Below are positions 1 to 5,984 of a stretch of 6,908 nucleotides of DNA, piece after piece. Origin of the DNA: Oscillospiraceae bacterium (GTDB lineage Bacteria > Bacillota > Clostridia > Saccharofermentanales > Saccharofermentanaceae); contig CACXGG010000210.1 in assembly GCA_902767145.1 (NCBI GenBank), positions 1 through 6,908 on the forward strand, written 5' to 3'. Positions within the stretch are counted from its first letter, which is position 1. Each line of letters opens with the position of its first letter. The position numbers and the translations under genes are program-made. The notes under the pieces are model-generated. The model was not told the origin of the DNA. It ran no database searches and saw nothing but the letters and a program-made list of their open reading frames with translations.

Positions 1-5
1 AGGAA

Positions 6-1073
6 ATGATAAGGAAAGCATATCCCGAAGATACAGATCTTCTCCTGCAGCTGGAGCAGGGTGCCATGGATCATCCCTGGACCAGGGAGGATCTGAAGGC
101 CCTGACGGAAGACCCTAAGAAGACCGCCCTTATGACAGAGGATGATCAGGGTGCCACCGGTTATGTGGGTGCCTCCTTCGTGCTGGATGAGGCGGAGATC
201 GGAGACCTGTGCGTCAGGGAGGATATGAGAAGGAAGGGCATAGCTTCAGAGCTTCTCAGGGAGCTGAAGATACGCCTGGCGGATAAGGGTATAAAGACCA
301 TCTTTCTTGAAGTGTCGGACAGCAACGTTCCGGCGAAGGCCCTGTATATCAAAGAGGGCTTTTCGGAATACTCCAGAAGGAAGGACTACTACGGCCCCGG
401 AGATGATGCAGTACTTATGAGGTGTGACATGGAAGACAGCAAAAAGACAGAGCAGGACAGGCTCCTGGAGATAGCATCGAGGCTTCACGCTTTTTCGTCT
501 GCAGGACTTACTTATACAAAGGACAGATTTGACCGTGACAGGTTCCAGGAGATAAGGGATATCGCTGCGGAACTTATGACCTTTAAGGTGGACGGCATCA
601 CCAGGGAGGAGGCCGTGGATCTTTTCGCGAAGAACGATGGTTATCCCACTCCCAAGACGGAGACCCGCGCCATCATATTTAACGATAAGGACCAGGTGCT
701 CCTTGTTAAGGATTACGACGGCAAGTGGACCGTTCCCGGAGGCTGGTGCGAAAGAGATCTCACCGTCAAGCAGAACGTGGTGAAGGAAGCATACGAAGAG
801 GCCGGACTTGATGTGGAGCCCGTAAGGCTCGTTGCAGTCCACAGCCATAAGATGAGGAACAATCCCAAGTCCTTCTTTTCCTGCTTTAAATACCTGATCC
901 TCTGCGACGTAAAGGGAGGAAGTTTCAGGGAGAATGATGAGACCACGGAGTGCGCCTATTTCGATCTCGATTCCATCCCGGAGGCCTTCAATTCACACAA
1001 AGTCAACCTCGACCAGATAAGGCTGTGCCTCAAAGCAAAGCATTCCGATATGTGGGTTCCCGAATACGACTGA
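6..1073 (+). CDS. RimI-type N-acetyltransferase fused to NUDIX hydrolase
   Basis: This is a 355-residue two-domain protein. Residues 1-141 form a GNAT domain of the RimI type, which acetylates protein N-termini, classically ribosomal protein S18. Visible are HPWT (23-26), the acetyl-CoA loop RRKGIA (75-80), EVSDSN (102-107) with the likely catalytic Glu102, and ALYIKEGF (112-119) with Tyr114. Residues 150-205 match the helical N-terminal domain of YjhB-like NUDIX hydrolases (AGLTYTKDRFDRDRF). A NUDIX box spans 245-268: GG, Glu249, then KEAYEEAGL with metal-binding glutamates 261, 264 and 265. Leu and Lys replace the usual Glu and Arg at two box positions, which I recall as common in this subfamily. 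Such NUDIX proteins hydrolyse nucleoside diphosphate-linked compounds, possibly ADP-ribose; the substrate cannot be read here. AGGA at 1-4 is a plausible partial ribosome site. rimI often follows tsaE-tsaB, but the upstream side lies outside the window. Confidence 0.9.
   Translation: MIRKAYPEDTDLLLQLEQGAMDHPWTREDLKALTEDPKKTALMTEDDQGATGYVGASFVLDEAEIGDLCVREDMRRKGIASELLRELKIRLADKGIKTIFLEVSDSNVPAKALYIKEGFSEYSRRKDYYGPGDDAVLMRCDMEDSKKTEQDRLLEIASRLHAFSSAGLTYTKDRFDRDRFQEIRDIAAELMTFKVDGITREEAVDLFAKNDGYPTPKTETRAIIFNDKDQVLLVKDYDGKWTVPGGWCERDLTVKQNVVKEAYEEAGLDVEPVRLVAVHSHKMRNNPKSFFSCFKYLILCDVKGGSFRENDETTECAYFDLDSIPEAFNSHKVNLDQIRLCLKAKHSDMWVPEYD
419..431 (+). promoter_or_regulatory. Possible internal ribosome site and start for the NUDIX half
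   Basis: GAGGTG (419-424) lies four bases before an in-frame ATG (429-431), which is residue 142 of the fused protein. Starting there gives a 214-residue product, about the normal length of a stand-alone NUDIX protein of this subfamily, and the ATG falls just after the end of the RimI domain. The site is seen directly; its use is inference, and the spacing is short. Confidence 0.4.
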
Positions 1074-1122
1074 AAGCAAGTTGTGAAAATAAACAAAAGA
1101 CAAACACAAAAACAACCTTTTT

Positions 1123-1138
1123 AAGACGAAAAGACGAA
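1123..1138. repeat. 8-bp tandem repeat in an A-rich gap
   Basis: AAGACGAA occurs twice in succession within an A-rich, C/A-biased stretch (about 1074-1140) between the RimI-NUDIX gene and the next promoter. No convincing terminator for the upstream gene is visible: only weak 5-bp pairings around 1080-1118 precede the run CCTTTTT. The repeat is short and may be low-complexity sequence without function. Confidence 0.35.
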
Positions 1139-1163
1139 AATCATTGAGCCCGTCAATAGTTTG

Positions 1164-1192
1164 TTGACTTCAAAATTCATAAAAAATATACT
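1164..1192 (+). promoter_or_regulatory. Sigma-A-type promoter for the Crh-like HPr gene
   Basis: TTGACT (1164-1169) and TATACT (1187-1192) are each one base off the consensus and are separated by exactly 17 bases of AT-rich spacer. The transcript would start near 1199-1200, leaving a leader of about 26 bases. GGGAGG (1215-1220) sits five bases before the ATG at 1226, so both transcription and translation signals are strong. An inverted repeat, GTCAA (1152-1156) with TTGAC (1164-1168), overlaps the -35 box and might be an operator. Confidence 0.8.
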
Positions 1193-1225
1193 CACATTGG
1201 AAATAGAATCTTACGGGAGGATAAA

Positions 1226-1486
1226 ATGGTAGAGGAAAAAGTGATCTTTCAGTGCGAAGATGATCTGCAGATGAAAGCCGTTGCCGGACTTGTTCAGAAG
1301 TCCTCTGAATTCCGCAGCACCGTTTATCTTGTAAGAAACGGAAGACGCGCTAATGCAAAGAGCCTTCTCGGCGTAATGTCCCTCGGTATCGAGAATGGAG
1401 CTGAGATCGAGATCTGTGCTGACGGCGACGATGCAAGAGAAGCAGCAGACACGATAGTTTCTTATCTTAATAACCCGAAAATCTGA
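1226..1486 (+). CDS. Crh-like HPr-family protein with Gln15 and Ser46
   Basis: This is an 86-residue HPr-fold protein, the usual length. In true HPr, His15 takes phosphate from PEP via Enzyme I and passes it to sugar permeases. Here the region is DLQMKAVA with Gln at position 15, and the Arg and Pro that follow His15 in HPr are also changed (Lys17, Ala18). The regulatory site is kept: ANAKSLLGVMSLGI (42-55) with Ser46, the residue HPr kinase phosphorylates. Bacillus subtilis Crh has the same combination, Gln15 plus Ser46, and acts with CcpA in carbon catabolite control rather than sugar transport. A similar regulatory role is inferred here. It has its own strong promoter and ribosome site. 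Its TGA lies 15 bases upstream of the uvrC ATG and in the same reading frame. Arginine codons are only AGA or CGC, never AGG, unlike uvrC, which suggests high expression. Confidence 0.88.
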   Translation: MVEEKVIFQCEDDLQMKAVAGLVQKSSEFRSTVYLVRNGRRANAKSLLGVMSLGIENGAEIEICADGDDAREAADTIVSYLNNPKI

Positions 1487-1492
1487 TACAAT
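1484..1492 (+). promoter_or_regulatory. Possible extended -10 promoter abutting the uvrC start
   Basis: TGATACAAT fits the extended -10 pattern TGn followed by TAnAAT, one base off consensus in the hexamer. No good -35 box lies 16-18 bases upstream. Transcription from it would start about seven bases after the box, at or near 1499, the A of the uvrC ATG, giving a leaderless mRNA. The lack of a Shine-Dalgarno sequence before uvrC fits, but a short AT-rich match can arise by chance. Confidence 0.3.
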
Positions 1493-1498
1493 AAGTGC

Positions 1499-3394
1499 AT
1501 GAACGGGAATTCGTTTGATGCACGACTTGATACTGTACCTACAAAGCCCGGAGTATACCTGATGAAGGATGCTTCGGGAAATGTTATCTATGTGGGAAAA
1601 GCAAAGGTCCTGAAGAACAGGCTGAGATCGTATTTCGGAGGCGGCACCGTTACAAATCCCAAGGTGGCTGCCATGGTCTCCCATGTGGCTGACTTTGAAT
1701 ACGTGGTGGTTGGCACGGAGCCTGAAGCTCTCCTTCTGGAGAATAATCTCATCAAGAGATATATGCCCCAGTACAATATCCTGCTTCGTGACGACAAGGG
1801 ATACCCTTATGTGTGCATCACATTAAACGAAGAATACCCCAGGGTCTTCAAGGCCTTCCGTCCTGACCCGGAGCTCCGTAAGAAGGGCGCCGTCTACTAC
1901 GGTCCCTATATGAGCTCGGATCTTTATTTCACCCTCAAGAGCATAGAGGAGATATTCCCTCTCAAGCGCTGCCGTAAAGTCCTTCCCAGGGACATCGGAA
2001 AAGAGAGACCCTGCCTTAATGCCCACATCGGAAGATGCATGGCGCCCTGCAGCGGAAGCGTAAAGAGCAGCGACTACAGAAAGATGATAGGACAGATAGT
2101 CCTCTTCTTTGAAGGCAAGTACGGCGGCATCGAAAAGGACCTTAAGGAGGAGATGGAAAAGGCCTCCGAAAACATGGAGTTCGAGAGGGCCGCAGTCCTG
2201 AGGGACAGGCTGTCTGCCCTGAATAACATAAGGCAGAGCCAGCGTGTCTTCATGGAGATAAAAAGGGATGTGGATGCCATTGGCGTCTACTCCGATGCAG
2301 GCGAGACCTGCGTCAGGAAACTGGAGCTCCGTGACGGCAGGATAGTAGGATCATCCGTCTACTTCATGAAGGGTGCCAACGATTCAGTATCGGATGTCCT
2401 CACGGGATTTATCATGCAGTACTATGAGGATGCTCCCTATATACCCCAGACCATCCTGATCCCGGATCCCGGGGAGGACGGAGATGAGTTCGGCATCAGT
2501 GATGCCCTGGAGACACTGGAAGGGTTCCTGGAGCAGAAGGCGGGCCGCAAGGTGACCCTTAAGACTCCCGAAAGAGGAGAGATGAAGGAACTTCAGAAAC
2601 TGGCCCAGATGAATGCCCGGGAGATGATGGTGAGAAGGATCTTAAGAGGCGGCGGTGCCGATGCGGATCCCAAGGCGCCTCTTCGGTATCTGGAGGAGAT
2701 GTTCAAGGTCCCCGAAGGTACCATCGACAGGGTGGAGTCCTACGATATATCCAACCTCGGTAATGACGATATCTGCGCGGGCATGGTAGTATTTAAAGGC
2801 GGCAGGCCGGACAAGTCTTCCTACAGGCTCTTTAAGATGAAGACCGTCATGTCCCAGGATGACTTCGCCTCCATGAGGGAAGTGCTCTCAAGAAGGTTTT
2901 CCCACGACGGATCGGATGGTTTTTCCTATCCTTCCCTGATCCTGGTGGACGGCGGCAAGGGACAGCTGTCGGCTGTGGCATCCGTGGTGGATGAACTTGC
3001 TCCCGGAAAGGGCATCCTTCTGGCGGGCATGGTGAAGAACTCAAAGCACAGGACCTCCGGCATCGTCTTCAGGGACGGTGAGCTCATAAAGCTGGACGGG
3101 GATAACCCCTCTGACCGGGATGTGGTGCTCCTGAGGTTTTTGACTGCGGTGCAGAACGAGGTGCACAGATTTGCCATCTCCTATCAGCATAAGCTGGCGG
3201 GAAAGCGCAACATAAGATACCGCCTGGAGAATATCCACGGCATAGGACCTGCCAAGAGAAAGGCTCTCCTTTCCCACTTCGGCAGCATTAAGAAGATAGA
3301 GGAAGCGACTGTGGAAGAGATCGGAAATGTGAAGGGAATATCCGAAGCGGATGCCCTGAACATATATGATCACTTCCATCAGCAGGAGGAATAA
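1499..3394 (+). CDS. uvrC: Excinuclease ABC subunit C
   Basis: UvrC is the dual-incision nuclease of nucleotide excision repair; it joins UvrB on damaged DNA and cuts on both sides of the lesion. This copy has 631 residues, a normal length. The N-terminal GIY-YIG nuclease shows GVY (18-20), IYVG (30-33), Arg41 and Glu81 in LLENNLIKRY. Four cysteines (158, 172, 180, 184) match the iron-sulfur ligands described for UvrC. A UVR motif that contacts UvrB lies near 218-241. The C-terminal RNase H-like nuclease shows SYDISNLGN (Asp416), LILVDGGKGQ (Asp484) and HRF (His556). Tandem helix-hairpin-helix motifs cover about 577-627. The ATG at 1499 puts the first motif where UvrC proteins usually have it, but no Shine-Dalgarno precedes it. 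The gene is intact, rich in AGG arginine codons, and probably cotranscribed with the HPr-like gene 12 bases upstream. Confidence 0.97.
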   Translation: MNGNSFDARLDTVPTKPGVYLMKDASGNVIYVGKAKVLKNRLRSYFGGGTVTNPKVAAMVSHVADFEYVVVGTEPEALLLENNLIKRYMPQYNILLRDDKGYPYVCITLNEEYPRVFKAFRPDPELRKKGAVYYGPYMSSDLYFTLKSIEEIFPLKRCRKVLPRDIGKERPCLNAHIGRCMAPCSGSVKSSDYRKMIGQIVLFFEGKYGGIEKDLKEEMEKASENMEFERAAVLRDRLSALNNIRQSQRVFMEIKRDVDAIGVYSDAGETCVRKLELRDGRIVGSSVYFMKGANDSVSDVLTGFIMQYYEDAPYIPQTILIPDPGEDGDEFGISDALETLEGFLEQKAGRKVTLKTPERGEMKELQKLAQMNAREMMVRRILRGGGADADPKAPLRYLEEMFKVPEGTIDRVESYDISNLGNDDICAGMVVFKGGRPDKSSYRLFKMKTVMSQDDFASMREVLSRRFSHDGSDGFSYPSLILVDGGKGQLSAVASVVDELAPGKGILLAGMVKNSKHRTSGIVFRDGELIKLDGDNPSDRDVVLLRFLTAVQNEVHRFAISYQHKLAGKRNIRYRLENIHGIGPAKRKALLSHFGSIKKIEEATVEEIGNVKGISEADALNIYDHFHQQEE

Positions 3395-4111
3395 ATGGCG
3401 ATATACGGACTGTCGGATCTTCATCTTGCCATAAGCAACCAGGACAAGGACATGAGCATCTTCGGCCATGGCTGGGACGGCTATATGGAAAAGATAAAGA
3501 AGAACTGCAATGAGATAGTGGGTCCCGAAGATACGATCCTTATGCCAGGGGACCTTTCCTGGGTCATGTATCTGGACAACGGAAGGGAGGACTTTGAGTA
3601 TATCGACTCGCTTCCCGGCACCAAGCTCATCGGCAGGGGAAACCACGACTACTTCTGGACCACTGTGAAGAAGATGGAAAAGTGGCTGGATGAGCAGGGC
3701 TTTTCCACCATAAAGGTCATCAGGAATAACGCCATCAGAGTGGAGGATTCGCTTGTGACCGGTACCAGGGGCTGGAAGCTCCCGGTGGACGACGGCTTCA
3801 AGGAAGAGGACAGGAAGATCCTGGACCGCGAGATCATAAGGATAAAGCTGTGTATCGATTCCCTTAAGAAAGAGGATCCGGAACATAAGCTCCGCTGGAT
3901 ACTGATGATCCACTATCCGCCCCTTCTCAAGGACTACCTTAAGACAGAGATGACGGAACTCATCGAAAACGCCGGAGTGGACCTGTGCATCTATGGCCAT
4001 CTCCATGGCCGTGCACACGCCAATATGTTCGAAGGAAAAAAGGACGAAAATGGCACCGAATATGTGTGCGTTTCGGGTGATTACAGAAAGTTTGAACCTG
4101 TAAAGCTCTGA
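3395..4111 (+). CDS. Calcineurin-like metallophosphoesterase, COG1768-like
   Basis: This is a 238-residue phosphoesterase with the full set of metal-binding motifs: DLH (Asp8, His10), GDLSW (Asp53), GNHD (Asn83, His84), HYPP (His173) and GHLHG (His202, His204). Such enzymes use two metal ions to hydrolyse phosphoesters. The pattern resembles the predicted phosphohydrolase family COG1768, for which I know no settled substrate; a nucleotide or nucleic acid substrate is only a guess from the neighbour. There is no signal peptide or membrane segment, so it is probably cytoplasmic. The ATG is the base after the uvrC stop codon, and its AGGAGG ribosome site (3384-3389) lies inside the last uvrC codons, so translation is very likely coupled. 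Codon use is like uvrC, with many AGG arginines. Confidence 0.9.
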   Translation: MAIYGLSDLHLAISNQDKDMSIFGHGWDGYMEKIKKNCNEIVGPEDTILMPGDLSWVMYLDNGREDFEYIDSLPGTKLIGRGNHDYFWTTVKKMEKWLDEQGFSTIKVIRNNAIRVEDSLVTGTRGWKLPVDDGFKEEDRKILDREIIRIKLCIDSLKKEDPEHKLRWILMIHYPPLLKDYLKTEMTELIENAGVDLCIYGHLHGRAHANMFEGKKDENGTEYVCVSGDYRKFEPVKL

Positions 4112-4149
4112 AAACAGGGGATTTGCGGGACTTTGAAATGATTTTCAAG

Positions 4150-4178
4150 TTGCAGATTTTCTCTATTTAATATATAAT
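4150..4178 (+). promoter_or_regulatory. Promoter for the yicC-remA-gmk cluster
   Basis: A perfect TATAAT (4173-4178) lies 17 bases after TTGCAG (4150-4155), which matches only the first three bases of the -35 consensus. The region is strongly AT-rich. Transcription would begin near 4184-4186, giving a leader of about 70 bases before yicC. This placement puts the terminator-like hairpin at 4190-4231 within the leader. Confidence 0.65.
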
Positions 4179-4186
4179 AAACAGGT

Positions 4187-4198
4187 CGAGTCTGCTCG
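4187..4198 (+). promoter_or_regulatory. Alternative hairpin competing with the terminator stem
   Basis: CGAG (4187-4190) pairs with CTCG (4195-4198) around a four-base loop. These bases include most of the left arm of the terminator-like hairpin (4190-4196), so the two structures cannot form together. A switch is inference; the small stem is four pairs only. Confidence 0.3.
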
Positions 4199-4231
4199 TG
4201 CAAAAGAATATCTTTTGCCAGTAGACTTTTT
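4190..4231 (+). terminator. Intrinsic terminator or attenuator in the yicC leader
   Basis: GTCTGCT (4190-4196) pairs with AGTAGAC (4220-4226) with one G-T wobble, and GCAAAAGA (4200-4207) pairs perfectly with TCTTTTGC (4211-4218) around the loop ATA. A small internal loop (CGT opposite C) separates the two helices. Five T residues (4227-4231) follow directly. It may end the HPr-uvrC-phosphoesterase transcript, attenuate yicC, or both, because the promoter for yicC lies just upstream. The inner helix is A-T rich, which weakens the case. Confidence 0.65.
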
Positions 4232-4255
4232 GTATCTTAATTTTGCGGGGTTATT

Positions 4256-5143
4256 ATGGCTTACAGTATGACCGGCTTCGGCCGCGGAGAGAAGATAATC
4301 GATACAAGAAGATACACGGTTGAACTTAAATCTGTAAACAGCCGTTTCTGTGACATCAATATCAGGATGCCCAGGATATTCAATTTCGCAGACAGCAAGA
4401 TCAGAAAGCAGATCACCGATTCCCTGGTAAGGGGTAAGGTGGATGTTTTCATCAATTTCGAAGATTCCCAGAATTCTTCCATGGAAGTCGTAGTCAACGA
4501 AGGACTTGCCTCCTCCTATTCCGAAGCTGTCAAGAAGATCGCCGAGGTCTCCGGAAGAGAAGATGAGATGACTGCATCAAGGCTTTCCAATTTCCCTGAC
4601 GTTCTTACGGTAAGGCAGAGAGATATGGATGAGGAGACTCTTTTAGAGGAGCTTTCCGACTGTATCGGTATGGCCCTTGCCGGAATGACAGAGATGAGAA
4701 GGACTGAGGGAGACAATCTCTGCTCCGACATCATCGACAAGGTCAACGAGCTGGCAGTCCTCAGGGACGAGATCGCCGACAGGGCTCCCCTGGTGGTAAC
4801 AGAATACAGGGCAAGGCTCTCCGCAAGGATCGACGAGATCCTGGAGGATGAGAAGAGAGCTCTCTACGATGAGAACAGGCTTGCAGCCGAGGTTGCCGTA
4901 TTTGCCGACAAGTGCGCCATCGACGAGGAGCTCAAGAGACTTCTCAGCCACTTCCAGCAGGCTAAGAGGATCCTGGCTTTCGACGGATCGGTGGGAAAGA
5001 AGATGGATTTCCTTATCCAGGAGATCAACAGGGAAGTCAATACGATCGGTTCCAAGGCGAACGATCTTGAGATAACTAACAGGGTACTTCTGATGAAGAA
5101 TCTCATCGAGGAGATGAGAGAGCAGATCCAGAACCTTGTTTAA
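4256..5143 (+). CDS. yicC: YicC/YloC-family endoribonuclease
   Basis: This is a 295-residue protein, full length for the YicC family (YloC in Bacillus). The N-terminal YicC domain shows SMTGFGR (4-10) and ELKSVNSR (23-30). The C-terminal DUF1732 region shows DKCAIDEELKRLLSHFQQ (218-235) and the family signature from 246 to 273, including INREVNTIGSKAND (257-270). Members have been characterised as endoribonucleases; E. coli YicC is reported to act in decay of the small RNA RyhB. Its target in this organism is unknown. The middle (about 120-215) is charged and probably helical. The ribosome site is a weak GCGGGG (4245-4250), five bases from the ATG. The gene heads a cluster with remA 11 bases downstream and is preceded by a promoter and a hairpin-bearing leader. 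The order yicC-remA-gmk-rpoZ matches Bacillus. Confidence 0.95.
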   Translation: MAYSMTGFGRGEKIIDTRRYTVELKSVNSRFCDINIRMPRIFNFADSKIRKQITDSLVRGKVDVFINFEDSQNSSMEVVVNEGLASSYSEAVKKIAEVSGREDEMTASRLSNFPDVLTVRQRDMDEETLLEELSDCIGMALAGMTEMRRTEGDNLCSDIIDKVNELAVLRDEIADRAPLVVTEYRARLSARIDEILEDEKRALYDENRLAAEVAVFADKCAIDEELKRLLSHFQQAKRILAFDGSVGKKMDFLIQEINREVNTIGSKANDLEITNRVLLMKNLIEEMREQIQNLV

Positions 5144-5154
5144 GAGGACGAAGA

Positions 5155-5388
5155 ATGAGATTAGCTGAGATAGGATTCGGAAATATAGTATCGGCTGACA
5201 GGATCATCTGTGTTGCCGCCGCTGATTCCGCTCCCATCAGAAGGATCATTCAGGACAGCCGCGACAGGGGCATGCTGGTAGATGCATGCGCCGGTAAGAA
5301 GTGCAGGAGCGTACTCGTGACGGATAGTGATCATGTCATCCTGAGTTCGCTTGAGGTTGCACAGATAAAGGAGAACTTGGAAGGGTAA
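5155..5388 (+). CDS. remA: RemA-like DNA-binding regulator, DUF370
   Basis: This 77-residue protein matches RemA/YlzA of Bacillus subtilis, a ring-forming DNA-binding protein that activates biofilm matrix genes and affects osmoprotectant genes. Signature segments are IGFGNIVSADRI (6-17), DSAPIRRIIQDSR (24-36) and DSDHVILSS (57-65). Arg16 corresponds to Bacillus Arg18. The Arg-Arg pair 50-51 reported to matter for DNA binding in Bacillus is Lys-Lys here (48-49), which keeps the positive charge. It lacks the acidic C-terminal tail of the Bacillus protein. GAGGA (5144-5148) lies six bases before the ATG. The gene overlaps gmk by one base. In a host without Bacillus-type matrix genes its regulon is unknown; the family and its place beside gmk are well conserved in Bacillota. 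Confidence 0.95.
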   Translation: MRLAEIGFGNIVSADRIICVAAADSAPIRRIIQDSRDRGMLVDACAGKKCRSVLVTDSDHVILSSLEVAQIKENLEG

Positions 5389-5984
5389 TGGAAAAAGGAC
5401 TGATAGTATCCGTATCGGGTCCCTCCGGAACGGGAAAAGGCACAGTACTTGCAAAGGTAAGGGAGATATTTCCTGAATGCGGGCAGTCCGTATCAGTCAC
5501 CACCAGATCCCCCAGGGAAGGAGAGGCAGAAGGCGTAGCATACTTCTTCAGGACTAAGGAACAGTTCATGGAGATGCTCAGCTCCGGTGAGATCATCGAG
5601 TATGACTCATATGTGGATAACCTTTACGGAACTCCCGCCGGACCTCTCGTGGAGATGAGCGAGAAGGGAACAGATGTCCTTCTTGACCTCACCATTGCAG
5701 GAAGCCTGGCTCTCAAGGAGAGATTCGAGCAGACTGTGACCATCTTCCTTCTTCCCCCGTCCTTCGAGACGCTGGAGAAGAGGCTCAGGGAGAGAGGAAC
5801 TGAATCCGACGATATCATCGCCAAGAGATTGTCGGAGGCAAGAAACGAAGTACTGAAGGCCAAGCAGTTCGATTATGTGGTAGTCAACGACGATCTGGAC
5901 GAGGCAGTCAGGAAAGTGGTCTCCATCATGGAGGCAGAGAAGTGCAGATATGCACGTAACAACGGTATCGAAGGAAGGATCTGA
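5388..5984 (+). CDS. gmk: Guanylate kinase
   Basis: Guanylate kinase converts GMP and ATP to GDP and ADP, an essential step to GTP and dGTP. The 198-residue length is normal. The P-loop is GPSGTGKGT (11-19), the GMP-binding segment TTRSPREGE (38-46), followed by GEIIEYDSY (67-75) with Glu71 and NLYGT (78-82). The lid is RLRERGTES (132-140) with a downstream KRLSEAR (146-152). One conserved stretch is unusual: where most members read like LLEIDVQGA, this one reads LLDLTIAGS (98-106), with Thr and Ala at the usual Asp and Gln. The ATG overlaps the remA stop (TAATG), so translation is coupled. GGAAGGG (5379-5385) is very close to the start, and AAGGAG (5368-5373) is rather far, so reinitiation after remA is likely. 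Confidence 0.96.
   Translation: MEKGLIVSVSGPSGTGKGTVLAKVREIFPECGQSVSVTTRSPREGEAEGVAYFFRTKEQFMEMLSSGEIIEYDSYVDNLYGTPAGPLVEMSEKGTDVLLDLTIAGSLALKERFEQTVTIFLLPPSFETLEKRLRERGTESDDIIAKRLSEARNEVLKAKQFDYVVVNDDLDEAVRKVVSIMEAEKCRYARNNGIEGRI

Noticed and set aside
246..848. 200-codon open frame on the minus strand
   Set aside because: It is fully antisense to the RimI-NUDIX gene, shows no family motif and has no separate promoter or ribosome site that I can support.
1080..1122. Terminator after the RimI-NUDIX gene
   Set aside because: Only 5-bp pairings with loops of about 19 or more bases can be formed before the CCTTTTT run, too weak to call.
950..1147. 65-codon plus-strand frame overlapping the NUDIX end and the A-rich gap
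   Set aside because: Most of it is an out-of-frame read of the NUDIX gene, and the rest is A-rich, lysine-coding low-complexity sequence with no ribosome site of note.
1211..1684. 157-codon minus-strand frame over the HPr-like gene and uvrC start
   Set aside because: It overlaps two recognised genes and a strong promoter region, and its translation resembles no known family.
3041..4018. 325-codon open frame on the minus strand
   Set aside because: It lies opposite the end of uvrC and the phosphoesterase, both with full catalytic motifs. Its translation has no recognisable domain and it is a typical antisense shadow of codon-biased genes.
4130..4150. Hairpin ACTT-GAAA/TTTC-AAGT after the phosphoesterase as a terminator
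   Set aside because: The stem is A-T rich with a bulged T, and no continuous T-run follows. The hairpin at 4190-4231 is a much better candidate.
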